A stretch of 64,000 nt of DNA, taken from NCBI GenBank assembly GCA_014526335.1, contig JACTAT010000066.1, positions 28,695-92,694 of the forward strand, written 5' to 3'. Shown here in pieces: positions 51,690 through 62,459 of this stretch. A program made the position numbers and the translations under genes. Origin of the DNA: Chrysaora quinquecirrha (Eukaryota; Cnidaria; Scyphozoa; Semaeostomeae; Pelagiidae). The stretch's first letter is position 1, and the number at the start of each line of letters is the position of its first letter. A model generated the notes under the pieces. The model was not told the DNA's origin. It saw only the letters and a list, made by a program, of their open reading frames with translations, and did not search any database.

Positions 51690-54600
51690 TTCTTAGAGCA
51701 TTAGACACCAAATTTCGGCCTCAAACGTTTCAATGTTCAACCTTTAGATTTATTACCTCTGTCAAAGTTATATATATATATAAAGTTATGAATTGATCCT
51801 GATATCAGAATGAGATCCCTCAAACTGCCCTGTCTGCAAAAAAAGTCAATGCATATCGAAATTAGCCTTGTTCGAAGCAACGGTGAAGTAGAGCATTCGA
51901 AGCCTTTTTTCATCTGGCAGTGAAGAGTGGAGTGTGAACACGAGCAACAGACGGAAAAAAATAAAAAGGGGAGAGTTTATATCCAGATGTTGATCAAAAA
52001 GTAGCAATCAGAAAACAGAACTTAGTTAGCATTGTGTTTTAAATACTGATCTCCACGCAGAATACAGCAAGAATTCAATTTGTTTACTGATGCGGGATTT
52101 TTAGCCAAAATCTTAAACCAGTTGCTGTGTCTACAATCCTGGAACTCGCACATTCTGACAAAAATACCCGAAACCCGAGCTCTGATATGGCAAACGCGGC
52201 CTAATATTAAAACCCCAAAAATACTCATGATTTTTAGTGACAAAAACCCAAACCTGACTTCATTAATAGACCAAGCAAATAATCCCAAAGCCGTCCTTCA
52301 GAAAATTGTTAAGGTTTCATTACATTACCTTCTTGGGTGGGGGAGACTTGCCTGTCCCACTGTACAAAAAAGAATAAAGAATTGTGGTGCCATATAGCAC
52401 CATTCCTGGGCTTTACAAATTTGCAAATGTAATGCGTGAATATATTCGTTTTGCTGGGCTTTCAATACGGCAAAGATTTTCAGCATTGTCATTGGCCTAA
52501 TCGAGATCTTCGGCCTAAAACTGAAAGCCCTAGCCAGATTTAGGAACGGTGGCGAAAGCAACTGCTTTATTGCAAATTTAGAAAGGATCTTGCGTGATCC
52601 ATATCAGGAAATGACTACCGTTTAAGTGATGGTTATCGCTTAGTAAAGGCCATGGACATGTCCATTTTGAAGATTATTAAGGATATGGGTAATAATGTGA
52701 TGGATTTATTAAGCACGTCTTATTTTTATTAAGCGGAAGGTAGGAAATATTCTGGATTCAAAAAGAGTTCCGGGCCTCCCTCTTTTATTAAATAAGCATG
52801 AATCATTATCGCCAAGCCACAAAACCAGTTGCTGTGTATATAGATTTTTGTTGACACATTATATGTCCATTCTACACAGTTTGGTCTAAATATATGTATT
52901 AAAGCAGGGGATTCCACAAAAAACTGTCTTTCAGCCTAACTTTGATTTTAAGTACAAATTTTTGTAAAATCAACAACTAAGTCCGAAATAGGCTCTGAGT
53001 ATTTTTACTCAATGTTAAACTTTTTGATAAGGTCATCGTGTCGATAGAAATGTCAAACATTTTTATCACTGAGTAAAGCTTTCGAAGACTTATAACAAGC
53101 TTTATTTTGCTGATTTCATCAAAAACACTACTTCATTACTATGATGTTTATTTTTTCACTAAAAGTTTTTCTTCTATAGCTACTAGTCAACATAAGTTGT
53201 AGAAGTTAATATCAAAAACAGTTGTTCTAATTCAAACATCTTACACGCTATTATAGCGTCGCTATAATATGTTCTACAATGATTTGCTGTCAAAACATAC
53301 AATTAAAAACACTTAACAAGTACGATGTCATGTTCGATGCAGTTGTAATATGCAGCCTTAAAATCACATTTTTCAATAGCACATTGATTGAAAAAGACGA
53401 GCTCTCTACCTTAATTAGCATAGCTTGATGAACTGGAAAATGCAGATATCTGATTTATTGAAGGTTTTGATAAAATTATCCAAGACAAATTTCAATGATT
53501 CTCAAATTGGCTCAGGGGAGAAATACTCTAATATCAACCCAAATATGCAAATGTTATGTTTAATTTTGCAATTTTATCTTATAACAGCAGAAGAACCTAC
53601 AAGATATAGTATTTTCTCAGGAATACACTTGATTCAGAATTAAACGCAGTCAGGACGGGTGTAGTTTCAGTTTATGGTTGCATGCTTTTCAGTGATAGAA
53701 ATCCTCGTTTACGAGCTACTTACGCTTTAAGCAGACCGCTGAAAATGTTTGAGGAAAAAAATGATACACGTTTCTTAGAGGATTTCGCATTTCAGTGGCA
53801 ATAACGTAGACATTGCAAAAATATTTCTTAAAAGAAAGTAACATGAGAGAGGAATATTTAAATCTGTTAAAATTTGCGGCTCACCCAAGGATGTTTAGCT
53901 GCTTTAAATGACTATTCTTTTGTTGAGTGACGTTCTCGTATCGTATGATAATCGTAAGCTGCATTGACAATCAATTTATTCAAAGTAGCATGCATATTTT
54001 GTAATCACTCTTCAGAAGTTATTACTTGTACCTAAAATTCAATCAACCAATCTTCTAATTTGATCCATTTGATGAAGAATGTCTCTTTTTCAGGCACAAC
54101 TAAGCATAAAACAAGGTAAATTCTGGGTTGAAAATTTGCGGTGTACTAGAAACTGTTGTGGAGACTATAAAAATTATTCGTGATGATTGTTATCTTTTTT
54201 ATTTGCAATTAACAAACTAAGCTGCTGCTGTCCCACAAACCAATGATTATCTTTACAAAGTTAATGAGGTCAACAATACGAGCATCTGGTCTATTCTTAT
54301 TTCCAGCCGATCAAAACACTCCATGAATTGTGTGGGCTGCATAAGCTGCAAAATCACTTCTTTGATCGACGGGTGGTACGAGAGGCTTAAAAGATCTTCT
54401 ATGCAATAGAATAGCCAGGTAAGATGAAGCGCTAAGCCCATGTAAAATTCATAATATTCAAAATTTTATTTTGCAATAATCAAGAGATTAGTATGTTTGC
54501 TTATTCTGTTAATTACTAAGCATAAGTCTTTAGATTGTCAGATGATTTTTATGCAAAATGGAATTTTTTTAAGCAAACAAGATTGAATGATTCTATTAAA

Positions 54601-55640
54601 ACATGTTCAGATAACCTACTAAGGAACAGTATGTTGCCGATTAATTAAATTGCAGCGACAAATAACTTGGCTGCATCGCCAGGCCATTCGCATTTTTGTC
54701 TTTATTGAATATGATCTTCTTTTTTGTTATCATTCTGTCTATTGTAGCTATAACGGTTTTTCTAACTTGTACTGTATAATTTTACACATTCTTGGCTGCA
54801 AGTATGTCAAAAACATTGAAGAAGCAGCATTTATATTTTTTATTTTCTCCTTTTTGCACAATGACGTAAAAATTGCAAAATATCAAAATTGAAATTGAAA
54901 TTACACTTCATTGAAATCAGAATTAAGATTAACCAATCTTTTTCAAGGATAACAGAAAGGTTTCTTAGTTGAGCCCGTAAAATGGCGAATATACATAGGA
55001 CAAAAGGAACTATCCATCACAAGCAGAATATTGTGGTTTAATTGGTCGTTTGCTATGAAAGAAAAGCATTCTATCTTATATTATGCCAGAGTTAACTGCT
55101 TCTCTTGGCATTTTGATGTTTTCTTCTGAAATACGAATTAATTCCGATAAAAGCAACAAAAAATGCTTTTAATAGATTTCAAGTATGCAGATGTTATTTT
55201 AGCATCTTACTAATCGATCCAATCTCGTTTGTGATCTCAATATTTTTGAAATCTACGGTAATGTTATTTCTCATTGTTCTAGACCCTCGAATACATAAAT
55301 GAGCTGAGTGAACAAGACATAAGGATAACTTTGCTCTTACCCAGTTTGTTACAGTGGGCAGCTGAAAAACCTGTGACTTAGCCAACTTATATGCCATCTT
55401 CTAAGAAACTTTTCTTCCTTTTGGTAATTTCCTCAAGAAGAGACAACAAGAGTGGTGAAAAAGCAATATTCAATTTCAAGCACTCTTTGATTGTAGACCC
55501 TCTTCTTTTTTGTTTCGTTGCCGATGGAATATTCTCCTTCGTCTGAAAACTAAGGCAGGACGAGCGAAATACCCTCCGTCAAACGAGGCTATTCACCAAC
55601 ATGATCTCTCAGAAGTAAAGAAGTACTTTTAAGAAGTTCA
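51690..55640. other. Mostly no gene; several weak frames
   Basis: 52080-52397 is open on both strands for ~90-105 codons and is probably a repeat. 54395-54209 (minus) is exon-like but has a TGA. 55397-55194 (minus, MAYKLAKSQVFQLPTVTNWV then AHLCIRGSRTMRNN) resembles mobile-element proteins but is unassigned. No gene model is supportable. Confidence 0.35.
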
Positions 55641-55642
55641 CC

Positions 55643-55716
55643 TGTTATGCACAGTAATATATGCGCTTCTCTGCTTCTATAGAAGCAGAGAAGCGCATAT
55701 ATTACAGTGCATAACA
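55643..55716. repeat. 74-bp near-perfect palindrome without spacer
   Basis: Left arm 55643-55679 and right arm 55680-55716 are reverse complements at 36 of 37 positions with no loop. The core reads CTGCTTCTA/TAGAAGCAG. No terminal repeat or target duplication is evident beyond it. It could be a foldback MITE, a hairpin RNA precursor or an assembly fold-back artefact. Confidence 0.9.
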
Positions 55717-55719
55717 TCT

Positions 55720-56680
55720 TTTGGCAGGCGACTGTGTTTTAAGTGTCTATAACATCATTATTGTTGACAAAAGAATGTTGGCCAACATTTTTAAACAAGT
55801 TTCAAAAAACAAACAAATTCTTCCTTTTCGACCATGCTTGCAAAAGATCATTTGTGGATGACATCAGTGTCCCAAAACATCTGAGGTGTTGTAGTGGTAT
55901 AGCAACCGTACCAACATTTTGGACTATTTTCAGCCAACATTTAGCCAACAATGTTGGCATAGTTTGTCGCCGCCTTTGCGTTCACGTAGAAAACCTCCTT
56001 TTAGAATTGATCTACTTTACAGAGTTTTGTACAGGGAAATTTGAAAATATCTAAAACCTACGTTCTCTATCAGGGATGAATATTCCTTTATTTTTTGGAA
56101 CAACAAGCAAAATAAGGCTTTGGAGTTTGTTCTGCAGAACACCGTTGCATATTTTATTTTAGGACGCATAACAGGACAAATGTTGAAAATATTTGTTTTT
56201 GCCTATTCTTTAAAAATTCTGAGCATGCCTCTATAGCAATGGTGGGCAAACGTAATTTGAAGTTTTCAACTAAACTGTAATTTGAAGTAAGTAAATACGG
56301 TGACACATCAAATGGAATATTTGCAAAACTAGCTACTTAATGCAAAGATGGTGTTCCAAGGAAAGCCTAATGACCCTTGAACGCGTCTTTTCTTTCAAGT
56401 AGACGGAAAGAGAATCAGTGAGAAATCAAAAACTCGATAAAAAAATGATTCTCGAATATTACAACTCTCGAATACTACAATACTTGATAATATTATGACA
56501 GTAAGTAAAAACCACAAGGGTAGTTCGTTCCTAAATGCATTCACACGAGTATTTTTCAACTCGCGGTACGCTGGCACGAGTTCAAGTGACGTGGTCACTA
56601 AAACAAACATTAAACTACGAAAAGTCCTTAAAATCTGAAAAGCAATTACAATAAATAGTCTTTAAGTTGTACAAAACTTC
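55720..56680. other. No gene seen
   Basis: Repeated GTTGGC/GCCAAC motifs occur at 55775-55965 but no element ends could be fixed. Confidence 0.4.
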
Positions 56681-57240
56681 AAAACTGCGAAAAACAGCGG
56701 AAACATTTCCGGACATACTTAAAAGATTTCTTGCGTCTGACACTCCTCAGAGTTTGAAGGCCAGAAGCAAACGAAAACAATAGACTAAGGCGGAATTTAT
56801 ACCCAGATGCGGCTCGAAATGCACTTATCAGAAAAGCTGAATTGGCATTGTGTTTTAAACACCAATCAGCTTTAGGCAGGAAGAACAATTAAAATTAATT
56901 GAAGAGTCCAAGTGAGAAAACGAACTCTTTAAGTTCCGGCTTTTTGGTTTTGATGTTGACAGATTCCAAAACGCTGTGGTGAAAAGAGGATCTAGACCTG
57001 CCAATTCTTCGAAAAACAATCCTCGTAGAAATTTTCCACAAACTCTGGGTGATCTAATAAATGTTGTCCTATGGCAACATATCATGTTAAGGGTGGGTTG
57101 CTGTCTAAAGTTGCGGGGTTTTTGCTCCCTTTGCAAGATCTTGGATGTGCGGCCTACGTACCTGGCATCATATAGACGCAAAATTCTTAAATAACCAAAC
57201 TTTTCTGCGTTGGTATGCACACAATCCTTTTCAATGGATA
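56680..57240 (-). pseudogene. Penelope-like element GIY-YIG domain and terminal repeat
   Basis: The minus strand reads RILRLYDARYVGRTSKILQR, a GIY-YIG block (ARYVGRT), then later SPRVCGKFLRG and a tail matching SVNIKTKKP...KEFVFSLGLF. The terminal repeat follows, with TATA-like GGTATAAATTCCGCC (minus strand, near 56790-56805). It then runs on to the region resembling the 5' start of the element (CGGAAATGTTTCCGCTGTTT). This is the best-kept copy of the tail plus terminal repeat. Confidence 0.75.
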
Positions 57241-57471
57241 GCAGAACTTTCTAAGTGCTTAAAATCAATCCAATGGTCTTTTTGAATTGTTTTTGAATCG
57301 TAAGGAAACATTGTTAAGCCACGGCATTTTTAACCCTATTCTCATTGGGCTTTTTTTGACTCACCAGTACTAGGGGGCCTGCAAAGCCCTCCCATGCTAT
57401 CTCCAAAATAGTAACCGCTAGCTAAATTGAACTTGGTAAAAGGATAAAGGGCCCTAAAAATAACCTACAAA

Positions 57472-58932
57472 CACAGTAAAACAAATCAACCAGAAAGTTT
57501 AGGGATAAACGTTAATTTTTGTCCCCAAAAGTCGGGCAGCAACATGTCCCTAAATTGTCCCCAAATCGTCCCTAAACTGTCCCTAAACTGTACACAGATT
57601 TTGTGGTCGATTGTCCCTAATTTTCCAACCCTATCATGAAGCATTTGTCCCTGAATTGTCCCTAAACCATTAACGCAATTCAGGGTGTTACTTAGAAGAA
57701 TTTCGCAGCTTTTCTTTGTTAGATTCCAATAGACAACACAAAAGCTTCAAGTCATTTATCAGTATTCATTTTTCAATTGTATTATTGATACACGCGAGAA
57801 TAATACTATGTGAATACAAGACACTTTGATAAAGTTATACAATGATCAAAAACAACTAAAAATGCCTAAATACAACGTTCTCTCTCGAAAATTTACAAAA
57901 TAACTACCATAAAAAAAGTTTGTATTTAAACGTCCGATTATTTCTCTATTACATATGCTACTTTACGGCATAAAAGATTCTTTACCAACAGCAGTCTTTC
58001 TGATTTGCTCCCTGTTTGCAACGTTCAGAATCGCAGTGGTTCATCGTCGATTCTTCATCCAGAGGATCTCATACTTTTTCTCTTCGCAAAGAATCCTGCT
58101 CGCTTTATCCATTCTCCATATCAAGGTCTAAAAAATAGAAATCGTAGCAAGAATGGTTAATCAATTTTCTTCTCTTTTCTCAAAATCATAAGTTTGCCGG
58201 TCTATGTATGCAAACAGATTTCCACTGGCTTTTAAAATGATATTTATTGTTGATACTATGTAAATTAGCAATGAATTAGATAGAGGAACATTCTTCTTGG
58301 CGAATTGCGCGAAATATAAGTAACATTTCGTTAATCATCGTCAAGATGTACGGTTTGTCTATATTGAGCATCCGATTTGTCTGGCTGCAGAGGTAAATTT
58401 TGAAACAGACTGATTTGAAGGATTAGCTTTTTACATTGACGTAAAATAACAAAAGAAGATTCTTACCAGTTTCGTCCTTCAGAGCAGTAGCTTCAGCAGG
58501 GACGGCTACTCCTGGCCTGTTTGGATATTGAGGATTTAGCAGAGCTGCAGCATCATGTCATGTACTCCTTTCTTCCTCATCTTGTTCATTGTGATGATGT
58601 CGACGGTTATATTTTTTATTTTGCGCGCTTTTTTCTTTGAACTTTAGCGAATTCAAATATTAGGGACAATTTAGGGATAGATTATAGATCAAACAATGAC
58701 AAAATTATTTAGGGACGAATATTTTCGGGACAAATAGTTTTACCTCGCCTCTTTCATTAGGGACGATTTGGGGACAAACATTGAAAGTATCCCTAAGTTA
58801 TTTTCAATATTTTCTAACCCGAAATTTTCGGGACAATAACTACAATTTTGGGGACAATTTAGGGACAAATAACGGTTTAGGGACAGAAAATAGTCGAGTC
58901 TCGAAACTTTGGGGTTAATTTGTTTTACTTTG
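57472..58932. mobile_element. DNA transposon with TAGGGACAA subterminal arrays (1461 bp)
   Basis: Ends CACAGTAAAACAAATCAACC and CAAAGTAAAACAAATTAACC (complement at 58913-58932) form imperfect inverted repeats. Inside each end, TTGTCCCTAAA or TAGGGACAA-type motifs repeat about eight times, pointing inward from both sides (57530-57680 and 58660-58880). A two-exon minus-strand relic lies in the middle. No target duplication is evident. Confidence 0.75.
58107..58610 (-). pseudogene. Two-exon relic inside the transposon
   Basis: The upstream exon (about 58610-58467) reads HHNEQDEEERST, an in-frame TGA, then HDAAALLNPQYPNRPGVAVP and AEATALKDET. It ends at an ACTG/GTAAGAA donor. The terminal exon (58129-58107) follows CTATTTTTTAG and reads DLDMENG and TAA, with phase preserved. 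This is probably the C-terminus of the transposon's own protein. The family cannot be named from it. Confidence 0.5.
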
Positions 58933-60380
58933 AAGGTAATATGAACTTCAAAGAAATAGAATGTGAGGTCATAATAACGTTATTATGTCAGAAAGTGCAA
59001 AAATTGCATTTCTTTCTAATTTTTTCTGCTAGATATTGAATAATGGTAGAAAACAATGTCTATCGACCACTATGACAGCCATTATACTGGGGAAATCAAA
59101 AAAGAATTTCGAGTTGACGATTAAATTGAGAAAATGACTTTTTGTAATATCAATGTCCGCGTCCTTTATTTATTTCTTCTGTAATTCAAATAAAATGACT
59201 GAAATTGATCTCGAACTGCTAAAAAATATTAGAAAACATGCATCAAAATCCAAAAACCGAATACAACGCAAACATTATATATTTCAATTTAACCAAACTT
59301 TGACGTAACTGTGACGTCACAACATATATAACTTCAAATGTTCACTTATATGGTAAACATAGGCTATTTTCAGGCTTTTTGATACTTCAGAGCAAGCTGG
59401 TGAAAAATCCAGTAGTGGCACATTTGCGCCCTCGGCGTAAATGGAGATTAACGAGCAGGTCTCGTGATTAGTCCACCTTAGTCATGTGCTTAGCATTCAG
59501 CCCTAGTAGCACCGATGTGGACTTGCTACTTCACTGTCAAGTAACCAACTGTTATTCAATCTTAAAGACTATGTGACGTCTTCTTTTCCCTCCCTCCCAC
59601 TCCAACTACCATCATTAATTACGTACAATTCTGGTGAAAATCTACAAAATAAATGCTGTTCTTGCGAGAAGATCTATTAAGTATTCTCTTATGGATGCTC
59701 CCTATTGAAAGGGTGATCCCTTTATCACCAGTACTTATTCTTAAGTGTTGTGTGCTAACCATTTCTTTCTACAGGTTCTTAATATATTTTCTTCACAGCT
59801 TTTCCCACCCATCATCTCAAACTGGAAACCATAACATGTTGCTACTGTCAAAAAAACATATTGTTTGCTCTGGTGAGATAGATATATTGATCATTCCTTT
59901 AGCTCTTCAAGAGTAACACAGGGTATTAAATCTGATTGAATCAACTTCAGTGAGGTCCTATCGCATATTTGCCATGTTTAGCCCCTATTTGTCTGTTGGG
60001 CTTTAACTGGAATTATCTCAACTGAAACTATTGCCTGTTCACAAGTTCTTTCAACAGGGTTACCTGATTTTTCCCTCCACAGGTTGGTTAGCAATTAACT
60101 TCCTCACAACAGTGTGCCAGTTTGTCCAGTTTAGGTCAACAGAAGAATGGTTTTCTACAGACTAGCGTTCCCATCCCAAAGTGGTCAGTTGCAGCCAATT
60201 ATACCCTTTAAAACATACCCAATAACGACACTAATAGGAGGTGCCTTATGATCTACCACCTATTGCCCTATTGCAACAGTTGTCCCTCAATAAATCTGCG
60301 TTATATCATTCAAGCCCATCCCCCTTTTTGGAAAGCGCAATAGGCATTAGTGACAGTGTCCCTAAAATGACTCACAAAAC
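58933..60380. other. No clear gene
   Basis: No convincing exons or terminal repeats. An 87-codon plus-strand frame at 59653-59916 has no recognised domain. Confidence 0.4.
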
Positions 60381-60389
60381 AAACAGAAA

Positions 60390-61260
60390 AAGCTAAATAG
60401 TGTAAAAAAGTAAAAAGTGAAGAAAGTAAAAAAGTGAAAAAAGTAAAAAAATGAAAAAAGTAAAAAAGTGATAAAAGTGAAAATAGTGAAAAAAGTGAAA
60501 AGTGAAAAAAGTAAAAGTGAAAATAGTGAAAAAGTGAAAATAGTAAAACGTGAAAAAAGTGAAAAAAAGTAAAAAGTGAAAAAAAGTAAAAAAGTGAAAA
60601 TAGTAAAACGTGAAAAAAGCGAAAAAAGTAAAATGTGAAAAAAGTAAAATGTGAAAAAAGTAAAACGTGAAAAAAGTGAAAAAGTGAAAAAAGTAAAATA
60701 GTGAAAAAAGTAAAAAAGTGAAAAATAAAATAGTGAAAAAAGTGAAAAAAGTTTAAAGTAAAAAAAAGAAAAAACATAAAAAGTCAAAAAGTCACAAAGC
60801 GAGCAAGTGAAAAGTAAAAAAGTGAGAAAAGTAAAAAATTGAAGAAAGTAGAGTAAAAAAGTGACAAGTAAAAAAAGTGAAAAAGTGAAAAAAGTACATG
60901 AAAAAAGAACAAAAGTGAACAAAGTGAAAAGAGTAAAAAAGTGAAAAAATTAAAAAAGTGAACAGATTATAATAGTACAAAAGCGAAAAAAGCAAAAGTG
61001 AAAAAAGATATAAAGCAAAAAAGTCAAAAAAGTGAAAAAGTTAAAAAAGTAAAGAGTAAAAAAATTGAAAAGTAAAAAAGGTGAAAAAAGTGAACAAAGT
61101 GAAAAAAGTCAGAAAAGTAATAAAAATTGAAAAACGAAAAAAAATGAAAAAAATAAAAAAATGAAAAGTGAAAAATGTGTAAAATTGAAAAGAAGGCAAA
61201 AAATGTTTGAAGTGTGCACCAAAATATAAAATGTGAAATGTAAAAAAAATGAATTTAAAA
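60390..61260. repeat. AAAAGTGAAAAAAGTAAAA low-complexity array
   Basis: Nearly 900 bp of strongly purine-biased repeats of AAAAGTG and AAAAGTA on the plus strand. The Phe/Ser/Thr-rich minus-strand frames of up to 186 codons are by-products of the repeat. Confidence 0.97.
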
Positions 61261-61275
61261 GTGAATCGGTAACAA

Positions 61276-61366
61276 ATACTGTAGGACACCGCCGGACCTC
61301 AGCGAGCATCATTCCCAGCTCATCCTCTAACGTCTCTTCTAATCTTTTTCTCTTTCTTTTAAGCAT
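61276..61366 (-). CDS. Candidate first exon, divergent from 61391
   Basis: From ATG at 61364-61366 the minus strand reads MLKRKRKRLEETLEDELGMM and LAEVRRCPT, then a GTATTTG that could be a donor. The stretch LAEVRRCP faintly resembles the start of a MADF domain. It then runs into the low-complexity array. The start codon is 24 bp from that of the plus-strand exon at 61391. Confidence 0.25.
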
Positions 61367-61390
61367 GCAAATTAAGCACAGATTCAGAAA

Positions 61391-61533
61391 ATGACAAGTA
61401 AAAATAAAAATGTTCGCTGTCAAACTTGTAAGCAAAAAAACAAAAAACTAAAACAGCAATTACAACAACAAACAACGACAGTTGGTCGAACAAAGGGTGG
61501 CCAATGCACGTTCGTTAATTATAATAAATCCAG
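61391..61533 (+). CDS. Candidate first exon with CxxC and basic/Gln-rich sequence
   Basis: From the ATG the frame reads MTSKNKNVRCQTCKQKNKKL, a Gln-rich run, then VGRTKGGQCTFVNYNKS, ending at a strong CCAG/GTAATA donor. The CQTC pair and basic Gln-rich run suggest a nucleic-acid-binding N-terminus. No downstream exon was located. Together with the divergent ORF at 61366 it could be the promoter end of a transposon or of two host genes. Confidence 0.35.
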
Positions 61534-61930
61534 GTAATACCTAGAAATATTTCTACATAAAAATATTCAAATATGTAATAAATTGTATTTCCGTTGTATG
61601 TTTGGATTTAAATGCAATGGTCAATGAAATGTTTCAGCCATGTCAAAAAACCCTGCACCCAGAAGATGATGGCTCAGTGTTCATCCTCTAATATCATTAC
61701 CAGAAATCGATGGTGTCAAGTAAAAACTTACCCCTGAGAAAATCGAGTCGTAAGATGTATGACAAGAGATCCGTGATGATGGCAAGGAGCTATTTTGCTC
61801 CTTTTTGAAAGTAAATTTTAAAAACAGATGCAAGGCGTTAAGTTTTAGGCGTTAAAACGTTACAGTCGGACTTTTCTTTGAATATGGCGAAAGTGTCGTC
61901 AACATATCGAACCTAAACCGGATGTTTTTA
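61534..61930. other. No gene seen
   Basis: No convincing exons or terminal repeats. Confidence 0.5.
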
Positions 61931-61939
61931 ATGTACAGT

Positions 61940-62450
61940 AGATCCGAAAAGTTTACCTTCGTAGAAACAAATGAACATTTTAGCCAATGGGCTCCCCTTC
62001 TTAGCCCGCTTGTTAGCCCACCTTTCCCCGAGGGTGTTTTTTACCGAATGTCGAATGTCGAACCTCTTTTCATCTCAGCGTTTGGAAATCTGTCCACATC
62101 AAAACCAAATAGCCGGTTCGGTGTAGACAGAAAGAGTTCGCTTTCTCACTTGAACTCTTCAGTTAATTATCATTGTTCTTCCCGCCTAAAGATGCGGCAT
62201 CTGGTCATTAGGTCTGTTTCTGAAGTACATACTCTGAGTAATGTCAGACGAAAAAAACATTTTTAGGATGTTCGAAAATGTTTCCACTGTTTATCGCAAT
62301 TTTGAAATTACAGTAAAAGAATATAACGGTTGCTTTCGTTTGATGAGTTCAAGATATTTGCTGAAACTTCCTCCTGGAGAACCTAAAAAAGCATTAAGGA
62401 GCGCATCATTCTTAAACAACCTATACTCTTTTGTCCGCAGCAAAATCAAC
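61940..62450 (+). pseudogene. Penelope-like element: short RT piece, GIY-YIG tail and terminal repeat
   Basis: A short RT-derived piece (SPPFPEGVF, matching the FSPPFPEEVF region of unit A) is fused directly to the endonuclease tail (SSQRLE-type, then KSSFSHLNSS in the alternative frame). Terminal-repeat sequence follows (AATGTCAGACGAAAAAAACA, TTTCCACTGTTTATCGCAAT). The rest of the element is deleted. Confidence 0.65.
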
Positions 62451-62459
62451 GCTCATTGA

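Noticed and set aside
52022..52397. Protein-coding gene (105 codons plus, 88 codons minus)
   Set aside because: Open on both strands over the same bases without splice signals or recognised domains; more likely part of a repeat.
55743..56054. 103-codon plus-strand frame
   Set aside because: Contains repeated TTGGC/GCCAAC motifs at the DNA level and no domain; probably a repeat.
60310..61289. Phe/Ser/Thr-rich minus-strand frames up to 186 codons, looking like multi-pass membrane proteins
   Set aside because: They are translations of the AAAAGTG/AAAAGTA repeat in overlapping frames; no start context or domain.
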